Shown piece after piece: positions 19,587-28,985 of a DNA stretch of 64,000 nucleotides. The stretch is from assembly GCF_001908725.1 (NCBI RefSeq), contig NZ_CP018725.1:558001-622000 (forward strand). The letters are read 5' to 3'. The first letter of the stretch is position 1, and each line of letters opens with the position of its first letter. Position numbers and translations under genes: made by a program. The DNA is from Xanthomonas vesicatoria ATCC 35937 (lineage in GTDB: Bacteria > Pseudomonadota > Gammaproteobacteria > Xanthomonadales > Xanthomonadaceae). A model generated the notes under the pieces. The model searched no databases, was not told the origin of the DNA, and was given only the letters and a program-made list of their open reading frames with translations.

Positions 19587-20561
19587 TCAGGAATTGCGCA
19601 ATCCATCGCGCAGAAAATACCAGCTGGCACTAGCGCCCAGGCCCCAAACCACTCCGGCCCAGACTTGCTGACCCAACACATCATGACGAGTTAACACGTA
19701 TAAGCAGACTGCAGTGAGGCTGAAAGCGAAATAAACAGCAGTTACCGGAACGTGCGTCTCAAGTTGGCGTGCCAGACGCTGGTAGACATGCTGGGCGTGA
19801 GGTTCCCACCAACGCTGTCCGGCAAACATGCGAAACACGAGCGTGAAGCCGGCGTCCACAAGGAATGCGGTCAACGGCATCCAGGCGATCCACCAGCTTA
19901 GCTGCCCGCCCGTCACGCTCAATGCAAGCAACGCAGCCAGCACGTAGCCCAGCGCACCGCTGCCGCCATCGCCAAGGAAGATTCGCGCGCGCGGAAAATT
20001 GAACGGAAGAAACCCCAAACATGCTGCCGCCACCGCTAGACCGGCCAAGGACCAGCCCGCCGGAACTACCGCAGCGAATGCCAGTGCGGCCAGCGCGGCT
20101 TGACTCGCGGCCAGGCCGTTGATGCCATCCATGAAATTCCAGACGTTGATCAACACCACTGACGCGACCGCGCTGAGAACGCCATCTGTTACGTCGCCTG
20201 TGCAATAGATGACCAACGATCCCAGTGATGCCGAGGCAGCCAGATGAATCGCAAACCGTAGTCTGGCCGATAAAGGTCGATGGTCGTCCCACCAACCCAC
20301 ACCCGCCACCAGAATCAAGCCGATTGCGAACCAGCCGACAACCACGCGCGCCTCGGGCCAAAGCAGGCTAGCGGCGCTGCACCCCAGCAAGATCGCTGCA
20401 ACAATCGCCATGCCTCCACCGCGCGGGGTGGCGACCACATGGCTGCGTCGCTCGCCGGGTTGATCGAGCAGACGACGATGCAAGGCGTAACGTCGCAGCA
20501 GCCACGTCCCAAGCGCCGCCACGAACACATGCAAGGCGCACCAGAGCCAGATCTGAGACAT
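19587..20561 (-). CDS. Undecaprenyl-phosphate sugar-1-phosphate transferase (WecA/WbpL family)
   Basis: Polytopic inner-membrane enzyme of 324 residues that would transfer a sugar-1-phosphate to undecaprenyl phosphate, starting a surface glycan. About ten hydrophobic segments; signature pieces are the N-terminal TPRGGGMAI, the Asp pair GWWDDHRPLSA, the catalytic NVWNFMDGINGLAAS, the FLGDGGSGALGY loop and the HxxH-like HAQHVYQRL. The donor sugar is unknown; context with a WbpM-like dehydratase favours an N-acetylated 6-deoxy sugar. An ATG at 20561 is preferred over in-frame GTG/TTG just upstream. Confidence 0.9.
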   Translation of the reverse strand: MSQIWLWCALHVFVAALGTWLLRRYALHRRLLDQPGERRSHVVATPRGGGMAIVAAILLGCSAASLLWPEARVVVGWFAIGLILVAGVGWWDDHRPLSARLRFAIHLAASASLGSLVIYCTGDVTDGVLSAVASVVLINVWNFMDGINGLAASQAALAALAFAAVVPAGWSLAGLAVAAACLGFLPFNFPRARIFLGDGGSGALGYVLAALLALSVTGGQLSWWIAWMPLTAFLVDAGFTLVFRMFAGQRWWEPHAQHVYQRLARQLETHVPVTAVYFAFSLTAVCLYVLTRHDVLGQQVWAGVVWGLGASASWYFLRDGLRNS

Positions 20562-20827
20562 CAACACGGATCACCGTTCTGGAAACCCCGACCGCACGAT
20601 TGACGCATGCTCGACGCAAGTAACGAAAAGAAACACGGCGGCAAGCCTGCCCGGCTGAGCACGAACTCCGTGGGGAGATCACGGCCTACCGATCCCGACT
20701 GTGCCTGCTCAGCTGCGGGCCTGTGACCCACGACGCAGTGTGATCGACGCCGATACACCCTGCCAGGACGCGCCATGCTGGCGTCGATTGGACTCACTAC
20801 AGCTTGCCGAGAAGACACAGACACGCC

Positions 20828-22006
20828 TTAGACCACCGCGTAGTTCAACAGCGGCTTGACGGTGCCCCACTCCTTGCAGCTCGGGCATTGCCAATGGTGG
20901 GTCTTTGCGCCGAACCCGCATCGGGTGCAACGGTAGCTGGGGTTACGCACCAACAGCTGGTCGGTGATGTGCTTGAGATCGTTCAAGGTGCCGACCGGGT
21001 CGCTGCCTTCGGCAAGCGTCAGGTCGATGAGCGCCGACTCGCCGCGCACCGATGGCCGATCCTTGAGCTGACGACCGAGATAGGCCAACGCGGGCGCCAC
21101 CCCGTCCTGCGCTTCCATCAACTGGGTCAGCGCCAGCACCGGTGCGATACCGCGATAGTGCTCGGTCATCTCCGACAGGAAATTACGAGCGCCAGCAATA
21201 TCGCCAACCCGCCGATAGGCGGCCATCAAGGCAGGAATGATTTCCGGCAGGTACTCCGGGTCGTGACGTGCGGCGCGCTCGAAGGCGCGCACGGCGGCTT
21301 CGTCGTGGCCGCGCTCGGCTTCGATGCGCCCCTCCAGAATGCCGGCGCGCACCGACGTACCGTCGGCCTGATACGCCCGCGCGATCGCCTGCAAGGCTTC
21401 ATCAGCCTTGCCCAGGCCGCGGTATCGATCGGCCAGCTCGCATTCGAATTGCGAGATCAGCTTGCCCATCGGCTCGCCGGTGACTTCTTCGTAACAGGTG
21501 GCATTGTCGATCGCCTTTTCCCAGTCGCGCTCTGCCTGGTAAATGCCGATCAAATGACGCAACGCCTGCGGCGCACGCTGATCCAGTTGCGCAAGCTCGG
21601 TAAAGACCGTTTCGGCGCGATCCAGCAGGCCGGACTTCATATAGTCCTCGCCCAGCGCCAGCAAGGCCTGGACCCGCTGCTGGTCGGTCAGGTCAGCGCG
21701 CTGCACCAGGCCTTGATGCAGGCGGATGGCACGATCGACTTCGCCGCGGCGGCGGAACAAATGGCCTAGCGCGACCTGCGTCTCGAAGGTTTCCTTATCC
21801 AGCTCGGCAATATGCAGAAACAGCTCGATCGCCTTGTCCGGCTGCTCGTTGAGCAGGTAGTTCAGACCACGGAAATAGGTGCTGGACAGTCGGCTGACCT
21901 GGGTATCGCCATGGCGCTGACCACCACGGCGGCCGACGATCCATCCACTGAGTGCCGCCAGCGGTAAAAACAGGAAAAACCAGAACCACTCGGTCAGGAA
22001 GTCCAT
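20828..22006 (-). CDS. lapB: Lipopolysaccharide assembly protein B
   Basis: Inner-membrane-anchored regulator of LPS synthesis; in E. coli LapB (YciM) works with FtsH to control LpxC turnover. 392 residues against 389 in E. coli. N-terminal helix TEWFWFFLFLPLAALSGWIV, then about nine TPR units (e.g. YFRGLNYLLNEQPDKAIELF), and a C-terminal rubredoxin-like metal knuckle, YRCTRCGF ... WQCPSCKEWG. It follows lapA by 6 bases and sits upstream of the polysaccharide genes. Confidence 0.95.
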   Translation of the reverse strand: MDFLTEWFWFFLFLPLAALSGWIVGRRGGQRHGDTQVSRLSSTYFRGLNYLLNEQPDKAIELFLHIAELDKETFETQVALGHLFRRRGEVDRAIRLHQGLVQRADLTDQQRVQALLALGEDYMKSGLLDRAETVFTELAQLDQRAPQALRHLIGIYQAERDWEKAIDNATCYEEVTGEPMGKLISQFECELADRYRGLGKADEALQAIARAYQADGTSVRAGILEGRIEAERGHDEAAVRAFERAARHDPEYLPEIIPALMAAYRRVGDIAGARNFLSEMTEHYRGIAPVLALTQLMEAQDGVAPALAYLGRQLKDRPSVRGESALIDLTLAEGSDPVGTLNDLKHITDQLLVRNPSYRCTRCGFGAKTHHWQCPSCKEWGTVKPLLNYAVV

Positions 22007-22012
22007 ACGTGC

Positions 22013-22318
22013 TTAGAGTCCATCGAGAGGGCGCGGCTCGACTGCGGCAGGCGTGATGGGCCTGGCGTCGGCGCGGCTGACCGCAGCAGCCTTGTTGGCC
22101 TGACGCAGCTTGGAATAGAGGGGAATGACCACACTGACCAGCACCATGCCGGCACCGATCAACACACCGACCAGCAGCGCGACGATGATCGCCACCCCGG
22201 AACTCGTGTGCACACTGGAAAACAGGAAATCGAGAGTGATGTCCTGGGAATTGACCGCACCGATAATCAGGCCGACCAACAGGAAAGCCAACATCACCAG
22301 CAAGCGAAACACCTTCAT
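22013..22318 (-). CDS. lapA: Lipopolysaccharide assembly protein A domain protein
   Basis: Small inner-membrane protein of 101 residues with two helices (VMLAFLLVGLIIGAVNSQ and AIIVALLVGVLIGAGMVLVS) and the LapA-typical segment QDITLDFLF between them; a short polar C-terminus faces the cytoplasm. Pairs with LapB in LPS assembly in E. coli. Located between ihfB and lapB, the order common in gammaproteobacteria. Confidence 0.92.
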   Translation of the reverse strand: MKVFRLLVMLAFLLVGLIIGAVNSQDITLDFLFSSVHTSSGVAIIVALLVGVLIGAGMVLVSVVIPLYSKLRQANKAAAVSRADARPITPAAVEPRPLDGL

Positions 22319-22385
22319 CGCGCGACTCCGTCGGGAAGGCGCCTAGCTTAACCGAGCCGACATAAACGCAGCGGTAGAGCCGTGA

Positions 22386-22697
22386 TCAGTCTGCGGTATC
22401 GGCCATATCGACCGGGACCACGGAGCTGACACGCTCACGCAATTCCTTGCCTGGCTTGAAATGCGGCACATGCTTGCCCGGCAACGCCACCGATTCGCCC
22501 GTCTTGGGATTACGGCCCAGGCGTGGCGGACGGTAATGCAGCGAAAAACTGCCGAACCCGCGGATTTCGATCCGATCACCATCGGAGAGCGCCTGCCCCA
22601 TCATTTCCAGCAGTGACTTCACCGCCAGATCCACGTCGTCCGACTTCAGATGCGCTTGGCGTCGCGCCAGGATTTCAATCAATTCGGACTTGGTCAT
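22386..22697 (-). CDS. ihfB: Integration host factor subunit beta
   Basis: DNA-bending nucleoid protein that pairs with IHF-alpha. 103 residues; start at 22697 ([10 protein letters not shown]) is the conserved N-terminus. The DNA-binding arm is [20 protein letters not shown] and [24 protein letters not shown]. It lies downstream of rpsA behind a GC-rich hairpin, the usual rpsA-ihfB order. Confidence 0.97.
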   Translation of the reverse strand: MTKSELIEILARRQAHLKSDDVDLAVKSLLEMMGQALSDGDRIEIRGFGSFSLHYRPPRLGRNPKTGESVALPGKHVPHFKPGKELRERVSSVVPVDMADTAD

Positions 22698-22733
22698 GGG
22701 AAGACTTGCTTTTTTCGACTGACACATCGGAAC

Positions 22734-22755
22734 CGGCCCGGGCAAGCCCGGGCCG
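22734..22755 (-). terminator. GC hairpin between rpsA and ihfB
   Basis: Perfect 10-base-pair stem CGGCCCGGGC / GCCCGGGCCG with only AA between, 31 bases after the rpsA stop. No T-run follows on the transcribed strand, so it may attenuate or stabilise rather than fully terminate, letting some transcripts continue into ihfB. Confidence 0.5.
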
Positions 22756-22785
22756 ATCCATCACACTCTTGCGAGCGCTACGCGC

Positions 22786-24474
22786 TTACTCGGACTTGTT
22801 GTTGTTCAACTGTGCACGCAGCAGCGCACCCAGCTGAGTCATACCGCCCGACGCTGCGGAGGAAGACTGGTAATCCTCCAGCGTTTCGCGCATTTCGGCA
22901 TCGTCCTTGGCCCTGATCGACAGCTGCAGGGTGCGGCCCTTACGGTCCATGCCCACGAACTTGGCTTCGATCTTGTCGCCGACCTTCAGGTGCTGGGTCG
23001 CATCGTCGACGCGCTCGTTGGCGATGTCGCGTGCAGCCACATAACCTTCGATGCCATCGGCCAGGTCGATCGTGGCGCCCTTGGCATCCACTTCACGCAC
23101 AACGCCTTCGACCTTCGAACCCTTCGGGTTGGACGCCATGTACTGACCGAACGGGTCCTGCTCCAGCTGCTTGACGCCCAGGCTAATGCGCTCGCGTTCC
23201 GGGTCCACTGCCAGCACGACGGCTTCCAGCGTGTCGCCCTTCTTGTAGTTGCGCACGACATCTTCGCCGGTGGTGTTCCAGCTGATGTCGGACAGGTGCA
23301 CCAGACCGTCGATGCCGCCGTCCAGACCGATGAAGATGCCGAAGTCGGTGATCGACTTGATCTGACCGGACACCTTGTCGTTCTTCTTGTGCGTGGCAGC
23401 GAAGGTTTCCCACGGATTGGCGGCGACCTGCTTCATGCCCAACGAGATGCGGCGACGCTCCTCGTCCACGTCCAGCACCATCACTTCGACTTCGTCACCA
23501 ACCTGCACAACCTTGGACGGATTGACGTTCTTGTTGGTCCAATCCATCTCGGAGACGTGCACCAGACCTTCGACGCCCGGCTCGATTTCGACGAATGCGC
23601 CGTAATCGGTGACGTTGGAGACCTTGCCGAACACGCGGCTGTTGGCCGGGTAACGACGCGCGATGTTGTCCCACGGATCTTCGCCCAGCTGCTTCAGGCC
23701 GAGGCTGACGCGGTTACGCTCGCGATCGAACTTCAGCACACGCACGTCCAGCTCGTCGCCGACGTTCACGACTTCGGACGGATGGCGCACGCGCTTCCAG
23801 GCCATGTCGGTGATGTGCAGCAGGCCGTCGATGCCGCCCAGGTCCACGAACGCGCCGTAATCGGTCAGGTTCTTGACGACACCCTTCAGAATCGCGCCTT
23901 CCTGCAGCTTGTCCATCAGCTGCTCGCGCTCTTCCGAATGCTCGCTCTCGACCACGGCACGACGCGAGACCACCACGTTGTTGCGCTTGCGGTCCAGCTT
24001 GATCAGCTTGAACTCGAGTTCCTTGCCTTCCAGGTAGGCCGGGTCGCGCACCGGGCGCACATCCACCAGCGAACCAGGCAGGAACGCGCGAACATCCTTG
24101 ATGTCCACGGTGAAACCACCCTTGACCTTGCCGCTGATGCGGCCGGTGATGGTTTCGTTCTTTTCCAACGCTTCTTCCAGCTCGTCCCACACCATCGCGC
24201 GCTTGGCTTTCTCGCGCGACAACACGGTCTCGCCGAAGCCGTTTTCGATGGAGTCCAGCGCAACCTTGACCTGGTCGCCCACACCCACATCGATCTCGCC
24301 AGCGTCGTTACGGAACTGCTCGATCGGCACGATGCCTTCTGACTTCAGGCCAGCATTGATCACCACCACGTCGCCGCGGACTTCCACGACGGTACCGGTG
24401 ACGATCGAGCCCGGCTTCAGCTTCGCCAGATTGGCTTGACTGGCTTCGAACAGTTCAGCAAAAGATTCTGTCAT
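22786..24474 (-). CDS. rpsA: 30S ribosomal protein S1
   Basis: RNA-binding ribosomal protein that helps mRNA bind the 30S subunit. 562 residues with six S1/OB repeats; recurrent units are [40 protein letters not shown] and [20 protein letters not shown]. Start at 24474 ([10 protein letters not shown]) is the conserved one; GAGT lies upstream. Located between cmk and ihfB as in other gammaproteobacteria. Confidence 0.98.
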   Translation of the reverse strand: MTESFAELFEASQANLAKLKPGSIVTGTVVEVRGDVVVINAGLKSEGIVPIEQFRNDAGEIDVGVGDQVKVALDSIENGFGETVLSREKAKRAMVWDELEEALEKNETITGRISGKVKGGFTVDIKDVRAFLPGSLVDVRPVRDPAYLEGKELEFKLIKLDRKRNNVVVSRRAVVESEHSEEREQLMDKLQEGAILKGVVKNLTDYGAFVDLGGIDGLLHITDMAWKRVRHPSEVVNVGDELDVRVLKFDRERNRVSLGLKQLGEDPWDNIARRYPANSRVFGKVSNVTDYGAFVEIEPGVEGLVHVSEMDWTNKNVNPSKVVQVGDEVEVMVLDVDEERRRISLGMKQVAANPWETFAATHKKNDKVSGQIKSITDFGIFIGLDGGIDGLVHLSDISWNTTGEDVVRNYKKGDTLEAVVLAVDPERERISLGVKQLEQDPFGQYMASNPKGSKVEGVVREVDAKGATIDLADGIEGYVAARDIANERVDDATQHLKVGDKIEAKFVGMDRKGRTLQLSIRAKDDAEMRETLEDYQSSSAASGGMTQLGALLRAQLNNNKSE

Positions 24475-24656
24475 TTGAATTTTACTCAGTTGAACACACG
24501 GGCGCCGGTCGTCGGTTGCGACAGAGACGGACCGCCCAGCCTGTTGGTCGACCCCAACAACGAGTCGGTTTAGAAGTAGTAGAACCGCCACGCAGGATGC
24601 GCGACGGAGCTTTGAAACGCCTTACGGTCGGCGGGACCTGCCCGCTTGCGGAACGC

Positions 24657-25340
24657 TTACGACGACGTGCGGGCGGACAACACCCCAACCACACGCTGGA
24701 CGACATCCTCGATCCCGATTCCGCTGGTATCGATCAGCACGGCGTCTTCGGCCGGCCGCAATGGCGCCACCACCCGCTGGGCATCCCTGGCATCTCGGGC
24801 CATGATCTCGCGCAGCAGGTCGTCAAAGATAACCGAAACACCCTTTTCCATCAACTGTTTATGGCGACGGCCCGCACGTTCTTCGGCACTGGCGGTCAGG
24901 AAAACCTTAAATGCGGCATCCGGGAAGATCACGGTCCCCATGTCGCGCCCGTCGGCGACCAGGCCCGGGGCGCGCCTGAATGCGCGTTGGCGCTCCTTGA
25001 GCGCGCTGCGCACCTCGGGAATCGCAGCAATCGCCGAGGCCAGGGCGCCAGTGGTTTCCAGGCGCAACTCACCGGTGGCGTCCACCCCATTGACCAGCAC
25101 CCGCAGGCCGGCTTCGCCAGCGTCGTCGAACTCGACCTTGGTATCGAAAGTGCAGCGGACCAACGCGGCCGGATCGGAGACATCCAGATCGGCCCAGCTC
25201 GCCGCAACCCCCACCGCGCGGTACAGCGCGCCCGAATCGAGGTAGTGCCAGCCCAGCCGGGCAGCCACGATGCGACTGACGGTACCCTTGCCGGCGCCGG
25301 AGGGACCATCGATGGTGAGGACGGGTGAAAGGTCGGTCAT
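24657..25340 (-). CDS. cmk: Cytidylate kinase
   Basis: Phosphorylates CMP/dCMP with ATP. 227 residues. P-loop [17 protein letters not shown], substrate region [29 protein letters not shown], and lid [14 protein letters not shown]. First gene of the cmk-rpsA-ihfB block, transcribed away from rpmJ. Confidence 0.97.
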   Translation of the reverse strand: MTDLSPVLTIDGPSGAGKGTVSRIVAARLGWHYLDSGALYRAVGVAASWADLDVSDPAALVRCTFDTKVEFDDAGEAGLRVLVNGVDATGELRLETTGALASAIAAIPEVRSALKERQRAFRRAPGLVADGRDMGTVIFPDAAFKVFLTASAEERAGRRHKQLMEKGVSVIFDDLLREIMARDARDAQRVVAPLRPAEDAVLIDTSGIGIEDVVQRVVGVLSARTSS

Positions 25341-25405
25341 TCAGGTTTCCGGAGGGTCATCAATCGGTAGTGTAGCGCCGCTCGCAGCGATTCCGATGCA
25401 ACCAC

Positions 25406-25435
25406 TTGAAAGCACGACGAAAAGCCGGTTAGAAT
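25406..25435 (+). promoter_or_regulatory. Sigma-70-type promoter of rpmJ
   Basis: TTGAAA at 25406-25411 and TAGAAT at 25430-25435, separated by 18 bases, about 78 bases before the rpmJ start. Both hexamers are one or two bases from consensus and the position is right. Confidence 0.7.
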
Positions 25436-25512
25436 TGCCGGCTTAATTCCGGGTGCAGCCTCGATTGCGGGCACTCTTCCATCGAATCCAACCGTTTACG
25501 CCGAGGTGTGCC

Positions 25513-25638
25513 ATGAAAGTCCTGTCCTCCCTGAAGTCTGCGAAGACCCGTCACCGCGACTGCAAGGTGGTCCGCCGCCGCGGCAAGGTCTTCGTGATCT
25601 GCAAGTCGAACCCGCGTTTCAAGGCGCGTCAGCGCTAA
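25513..25638 (+). CDS. rpmJ: 50S ribosomal protein L36 (zinc-free type)
   Basis: 41-residue large-subunit protein ([20 protein letters not shown] ... [13 protein letters not shown]). Canonical L36 has a Cys3-His zinc knuckle; here only two Cys remain (positions 17 and 30) and the first Cys and final His are replaced, so it is the C-minus, YkgO-like type. GAGG precedes the ATG. It is monocistronic, with its own promoter and terminator. Confidence 0.95.
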
Positions 25639-25665
25639 GCATTTGTTGCGCGTGCAAGACCCGAG

Positions 25666-25690
25666 AAAGCCGCCTCCGGGCGGTTTTTTC
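25666..25690 (+). terminator. Rho-independent terminator of rpmJ
   Basis: Nine-pair stem around loop TCCG (AAAGCCGCC with GGCGGTTTT, one G-T pair) running into TTTTTT, 27 bases after the stop. Confidence 0.92.
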
Positions 25691-25849
25691 TTGGCCGACG
25701 CCTGATGCGCTGCCGTCCTTGGCGCGCCGAGAAGCGGTCTGCAGCCACATATTGGCGCAGCCGCCCGACTGATATGCATGGCACCGGCGTTTGTCCTGGT
25801 TTTTTGCTGTAATCACCATCCGAATCTTGTCCACTGGGGAGTAGATGAC

Positions 25850-26191
25850 ATGCGCAACCGTTTGTTTGTGATGCCGCCGATCATGCTGACGATCGCGCTG
25901 ATGGGGATCAGTGCCGTCGCATCGGCCGAAACGCTGCTGGTCGATCGTGTGCAGCAAAAGCCTGCCGCCGCCCTGCCGTTGCGCGGCGACAGCATGAGCC
26001 AGGTCGAAAGCCGCTACGGTGCGCCGCAGGAAAAGCTTGACCCCCGCGGTGGCCAAAAACGCCAGTGGCCGACGATCCATCGCTGGGTGTATCCGGCATT
26101 CACGGTGTACTTCGAAAAGAGCAAAGTGATCGACGTGGTGGCCAATCAGGCCGACGCCAACGAGATCGGGCCGAAGCCGCCGATCAGGTAA
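25850..26191 (+). CDS. Small secreted protein, possibly BamE/SmpA-like fold
   Basis: 113-residue protein with a signal peptide (hydrophobic ~8-25, cut near VASAET) and no lipobox, so probably soluble in the periplasm. The mature part has LRGDSMSQVESRYGAPQEKL, then IHRWVYPAFTVYFEKSKVID, the pattern of a small alpha/beta domain as in BamE/SmpA (gate glycine, GxP turn, aromatic strand). This is a fold resemblance only; no function is claimed. GGGGAG precedes the ATG by ten bases. It stands alone between rpmJ and aguA. Confidence 0.75.
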   Translation: MRNRLFVMPPIMLTIALMGISAVASAETLLVDRVQQKPAAALPLRGDSMSQVESRYGAPQEKLDPRGGQKRQWPTIHRWVYPAFTVYFEKSKVIDVVANQADANEIGPKPPIR

Positions 26192-26310
26192 TCCGCTGCG
26201 TTATCCCGGCCAAACGGGCAGACATCGCTCGCCGCACGTCCAGCCCAACGTTCGCATCACTTTCGCGGGTTCGTCAGCACGGACATGCGTTGCTGCGAAT
26301 CTGCATCCAC

Positions 26311-26406
26311 GCCTGGCACAGCAACATGCGCCAGGCTCGCAAGAGCCTGCACGCGCGTGCGGGGTATCGATGAACGTCCGGGTCGCTGCCCGGACACCAA
26401 GGTGAG
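26311..26406 (+). promoter_or_regulatory. Structured leader before aguA
   Basis: GCCTGGC (26311-26317) pairs with GCCAGGC (26330-26336), and GTCCGGG (26376-26382) with CCCGGAC (26389-26395). The second hairpin ends three bases before the AAGGTGAG ribosome site of aguA. Such placement can modulate translation, but no known riboswitch is recognised. Confidence 0.3.
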
Positions 26407-26417
26407 TATTGCTTCGC

Positions 26418-27455
26418 ATGACCGACCGTCTTCGCTTTCCCGCCGAATGGGAACCCCAATCCGCCGTGTTGCTTGCCTGGCCGCATGCCGGTACCGACTG
26501 GGCCGAGCGCCTGGCCGATGTGGAGGAGACCTACATCGCGCTGGTCACGGCGATCTGCCGCTTCGAGCCAGTGGTCATCTGCGCGGCCGATGACGATCTG
26601 CAGATCTATGCCGAGGCGCGACTACGTTCGGCGCGGGTGGACATGACGCGCGTGCGTTTTGTCATCGCCGCCTACAACGACACCTGGCTGCGCGATTCCG
26701 GCCCGATCACGCTGCGCCAGCAGGATGATGAATTCCGCTTGATGGATTTCCGCTTTACCGGCTGGGGCGGCAAGTTCGAGGCCAGCCTGGACGACCAATT
26801 GGTGAGCTCGCTGGATGCGGCGCAGGTGTTCGTGCCCGCCTCGGTGCAGACGGTGGATTTCGCATTGGAAGGCGGTGCGATCGAGACCGATGGCGCCGGC
26901 ACCTTGCTGACAACCTGGACCTGCCTGCACGAACGTCACCCGCAGCGCACCCGCGAGTCTTTGAGCAGCGATCTTGCTGCGTGGCTGTCGCAGGATCGGG
27001 TGCTGTGGCTGGACCATGGCTACCTCGAAGGCGACGACACCGACGCGCACATCGATACGTTGGCCCGTTTTGCCGGGCCGGATGCAATCGTCTATCAGGG
27101 CTGCGATGTGCAGGGCGATTCGCATTACGCCGAGTTGCAGGCAATGGGCAACGAACTGGCAGCGCTGCGCACCGCCGACGGGCGGCCGTACCGCCTGTTC
27201 GTGCTGCCGTGGGCCGAGCCGATCCTGGATCAGGGCCGCCGCCTCGCGGCGTCGTATGCCAACTTCCTGATCGTCAATGGCGCAGTACTGATGCCGGCGT
27301 ACGGCGATGCGGCCGATGTGACCGCGCAGGAAGTACTGGCCGAAGCGTTTCCGCAGCACGAAATCGTGCCGGTTCCGTGCCGTGCGCTGATCTGGCAGAA
27401 CGGCAGCCTGCATTGCCTGACCATGCAGTTGCCGGCCGGCCTGCTCGCCGCCTAA
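26418..27455 (+). CDS. aguA: Agmatine deiminase
   Basis: Hydrolyses agmatine to N-carbamoylputrescine and ammonia, first step of the plant/bacterial agmatine route to putrescine. 345 residues of the PPAD guanidino-group fold: FPAEWEPQSAVLLAWPH at the start, NDTWLRDSGPI, FTGWGGKF, LEGGAIETDG, HIDTLARF and a C-terminal Cys near SLHCLTMQLP. The ATG at 26418 is used; a TTG at 26409 sits too close to the ribosome site. The next gene supplies the following step. Confidence 0.95.
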   Translation: MTDRLRFPAEWEPQSAVLLAWPHAGTDWAERLADVEETYIALVTAICRFEPVVICAADDDLQIYAEARLRSARVDMTRVRFVIAAYNDTWLRDSGPITLRQQDDEFRLMDFRFTGWGGKFEASLDDQLVSSLDAAQVFVPASVQTVDFALEGGAIETDGAGTLLTTWTCLHERHPQRTRESLSSDLAAWLSQDRVLWLDHGYLEGDDTDAHIDTLARFAGPDAIVYQGCDVQGDSHYAELQAMGNELAALRTADGRPYRLFVLPWAEPILDQGRRLAASYANFLIVNGAVLMPAYGDAADVTAQEVLAEAFPQHEIVPVPCRALIWQNGSLHCLTMQLPAGLLAA

Positions 27456-27569
27456 ACGTTGCGTTCGACGCGGCTGCGCACGCAGCGCGTCGGTTCTTGT
27501 TCCGGCCGGCAGGCCGGTGTTATGCCATGGCGCGCTACCTTAGTGCGCACCTTTGCAGGATGAGATGCC

Positions 27570-28454
<885 letters not shown>

Positions 28455-28457
28455 CGC

Positions 28458-28985
28458 ATGCCTGTCGAGCTGCGTGCAGTCCGCGAGGCGGACATCCCGG
28501 CAATCACCGCGATTTATGCGGAGCAGATTGCCGGGTTCAACACTTACGAATACACCGCGCCATCGAGCGCGGAAATGTATGCGCGCATGCGCGCGATCGT
28601 GGATGCCGGCTATCCGTATCTAGTGGCAGAACATGCCGGCGCGGTTGTCGGCTACGCCTATGCAAGCGCCTATCGCGCGCGTGCAGGCTACCGCTGGACA
28701 GTGGAAAATTCGATCTATCTTGCCGCCGACATGCAGGGCCGTGGGATTGGCAAGGCGCTGTTGGGCGAGCTGATCGCACGCTGCGAGCAGCGCGGTGATC
28801 GGCAGATGATTGCGGTGATCGGCGATGCCAGCAATCAGGCATCGCTGCGGCTGCATGAACGTTTTGGATTTCGCACGGTCGGAGTGTTCACCGGTATCGG
28901 CCGCAAACAGGGTCGCTGGTTGGACGGCGTGCAGATGCAACGCCAACTCGGCTCCGGTAACACCGCCCCTCCTTCTGATGAATGA
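28458..28985 (+). CDS. GNAT family N-acetyltransferase (phosphinothricin acetyltransferase-like)
   Basis: Acetyl-CoA-dependent N-acetyltransferase of 175 residues. N-terminal AVREADIPAITAIYAEQI, the GFNTYEYTAPS loop typical of the PAT/MddA group, a central YRARAGYRWTVENSIYLA strand, and the CoA-binding MQGRGIGKALLGELI. Members act on methionine sulfone/sulfoximine-like amino acids or glufosinate; with aguAB alongside, a polyamine substrate is also conceivable. Starts three bases after aguB. Confidence 0.88.
   Translation: MPVELRAVREADIPAITAIYAEQIAGFNTYEYTAPSSAEMYARMRAIVDAGYPYLVAEHAGAVVGYAYASAYRARAGYRWTVENSIYLAADMQGRGIGKALLGELIARCEQRGDRQMIAVIGDASNQASLRLHERFGFRTVGVFTGIGRKQGRWLDGVQMQRQLGSGNTAPPSDE

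Noticed and set aside
27502..27517. CCGGCC-GGCA-GGCCGG hairpin between aguA and aguB
   Set aside because: Only six pairs and no T-run; likely chance in GC-rich DNA.
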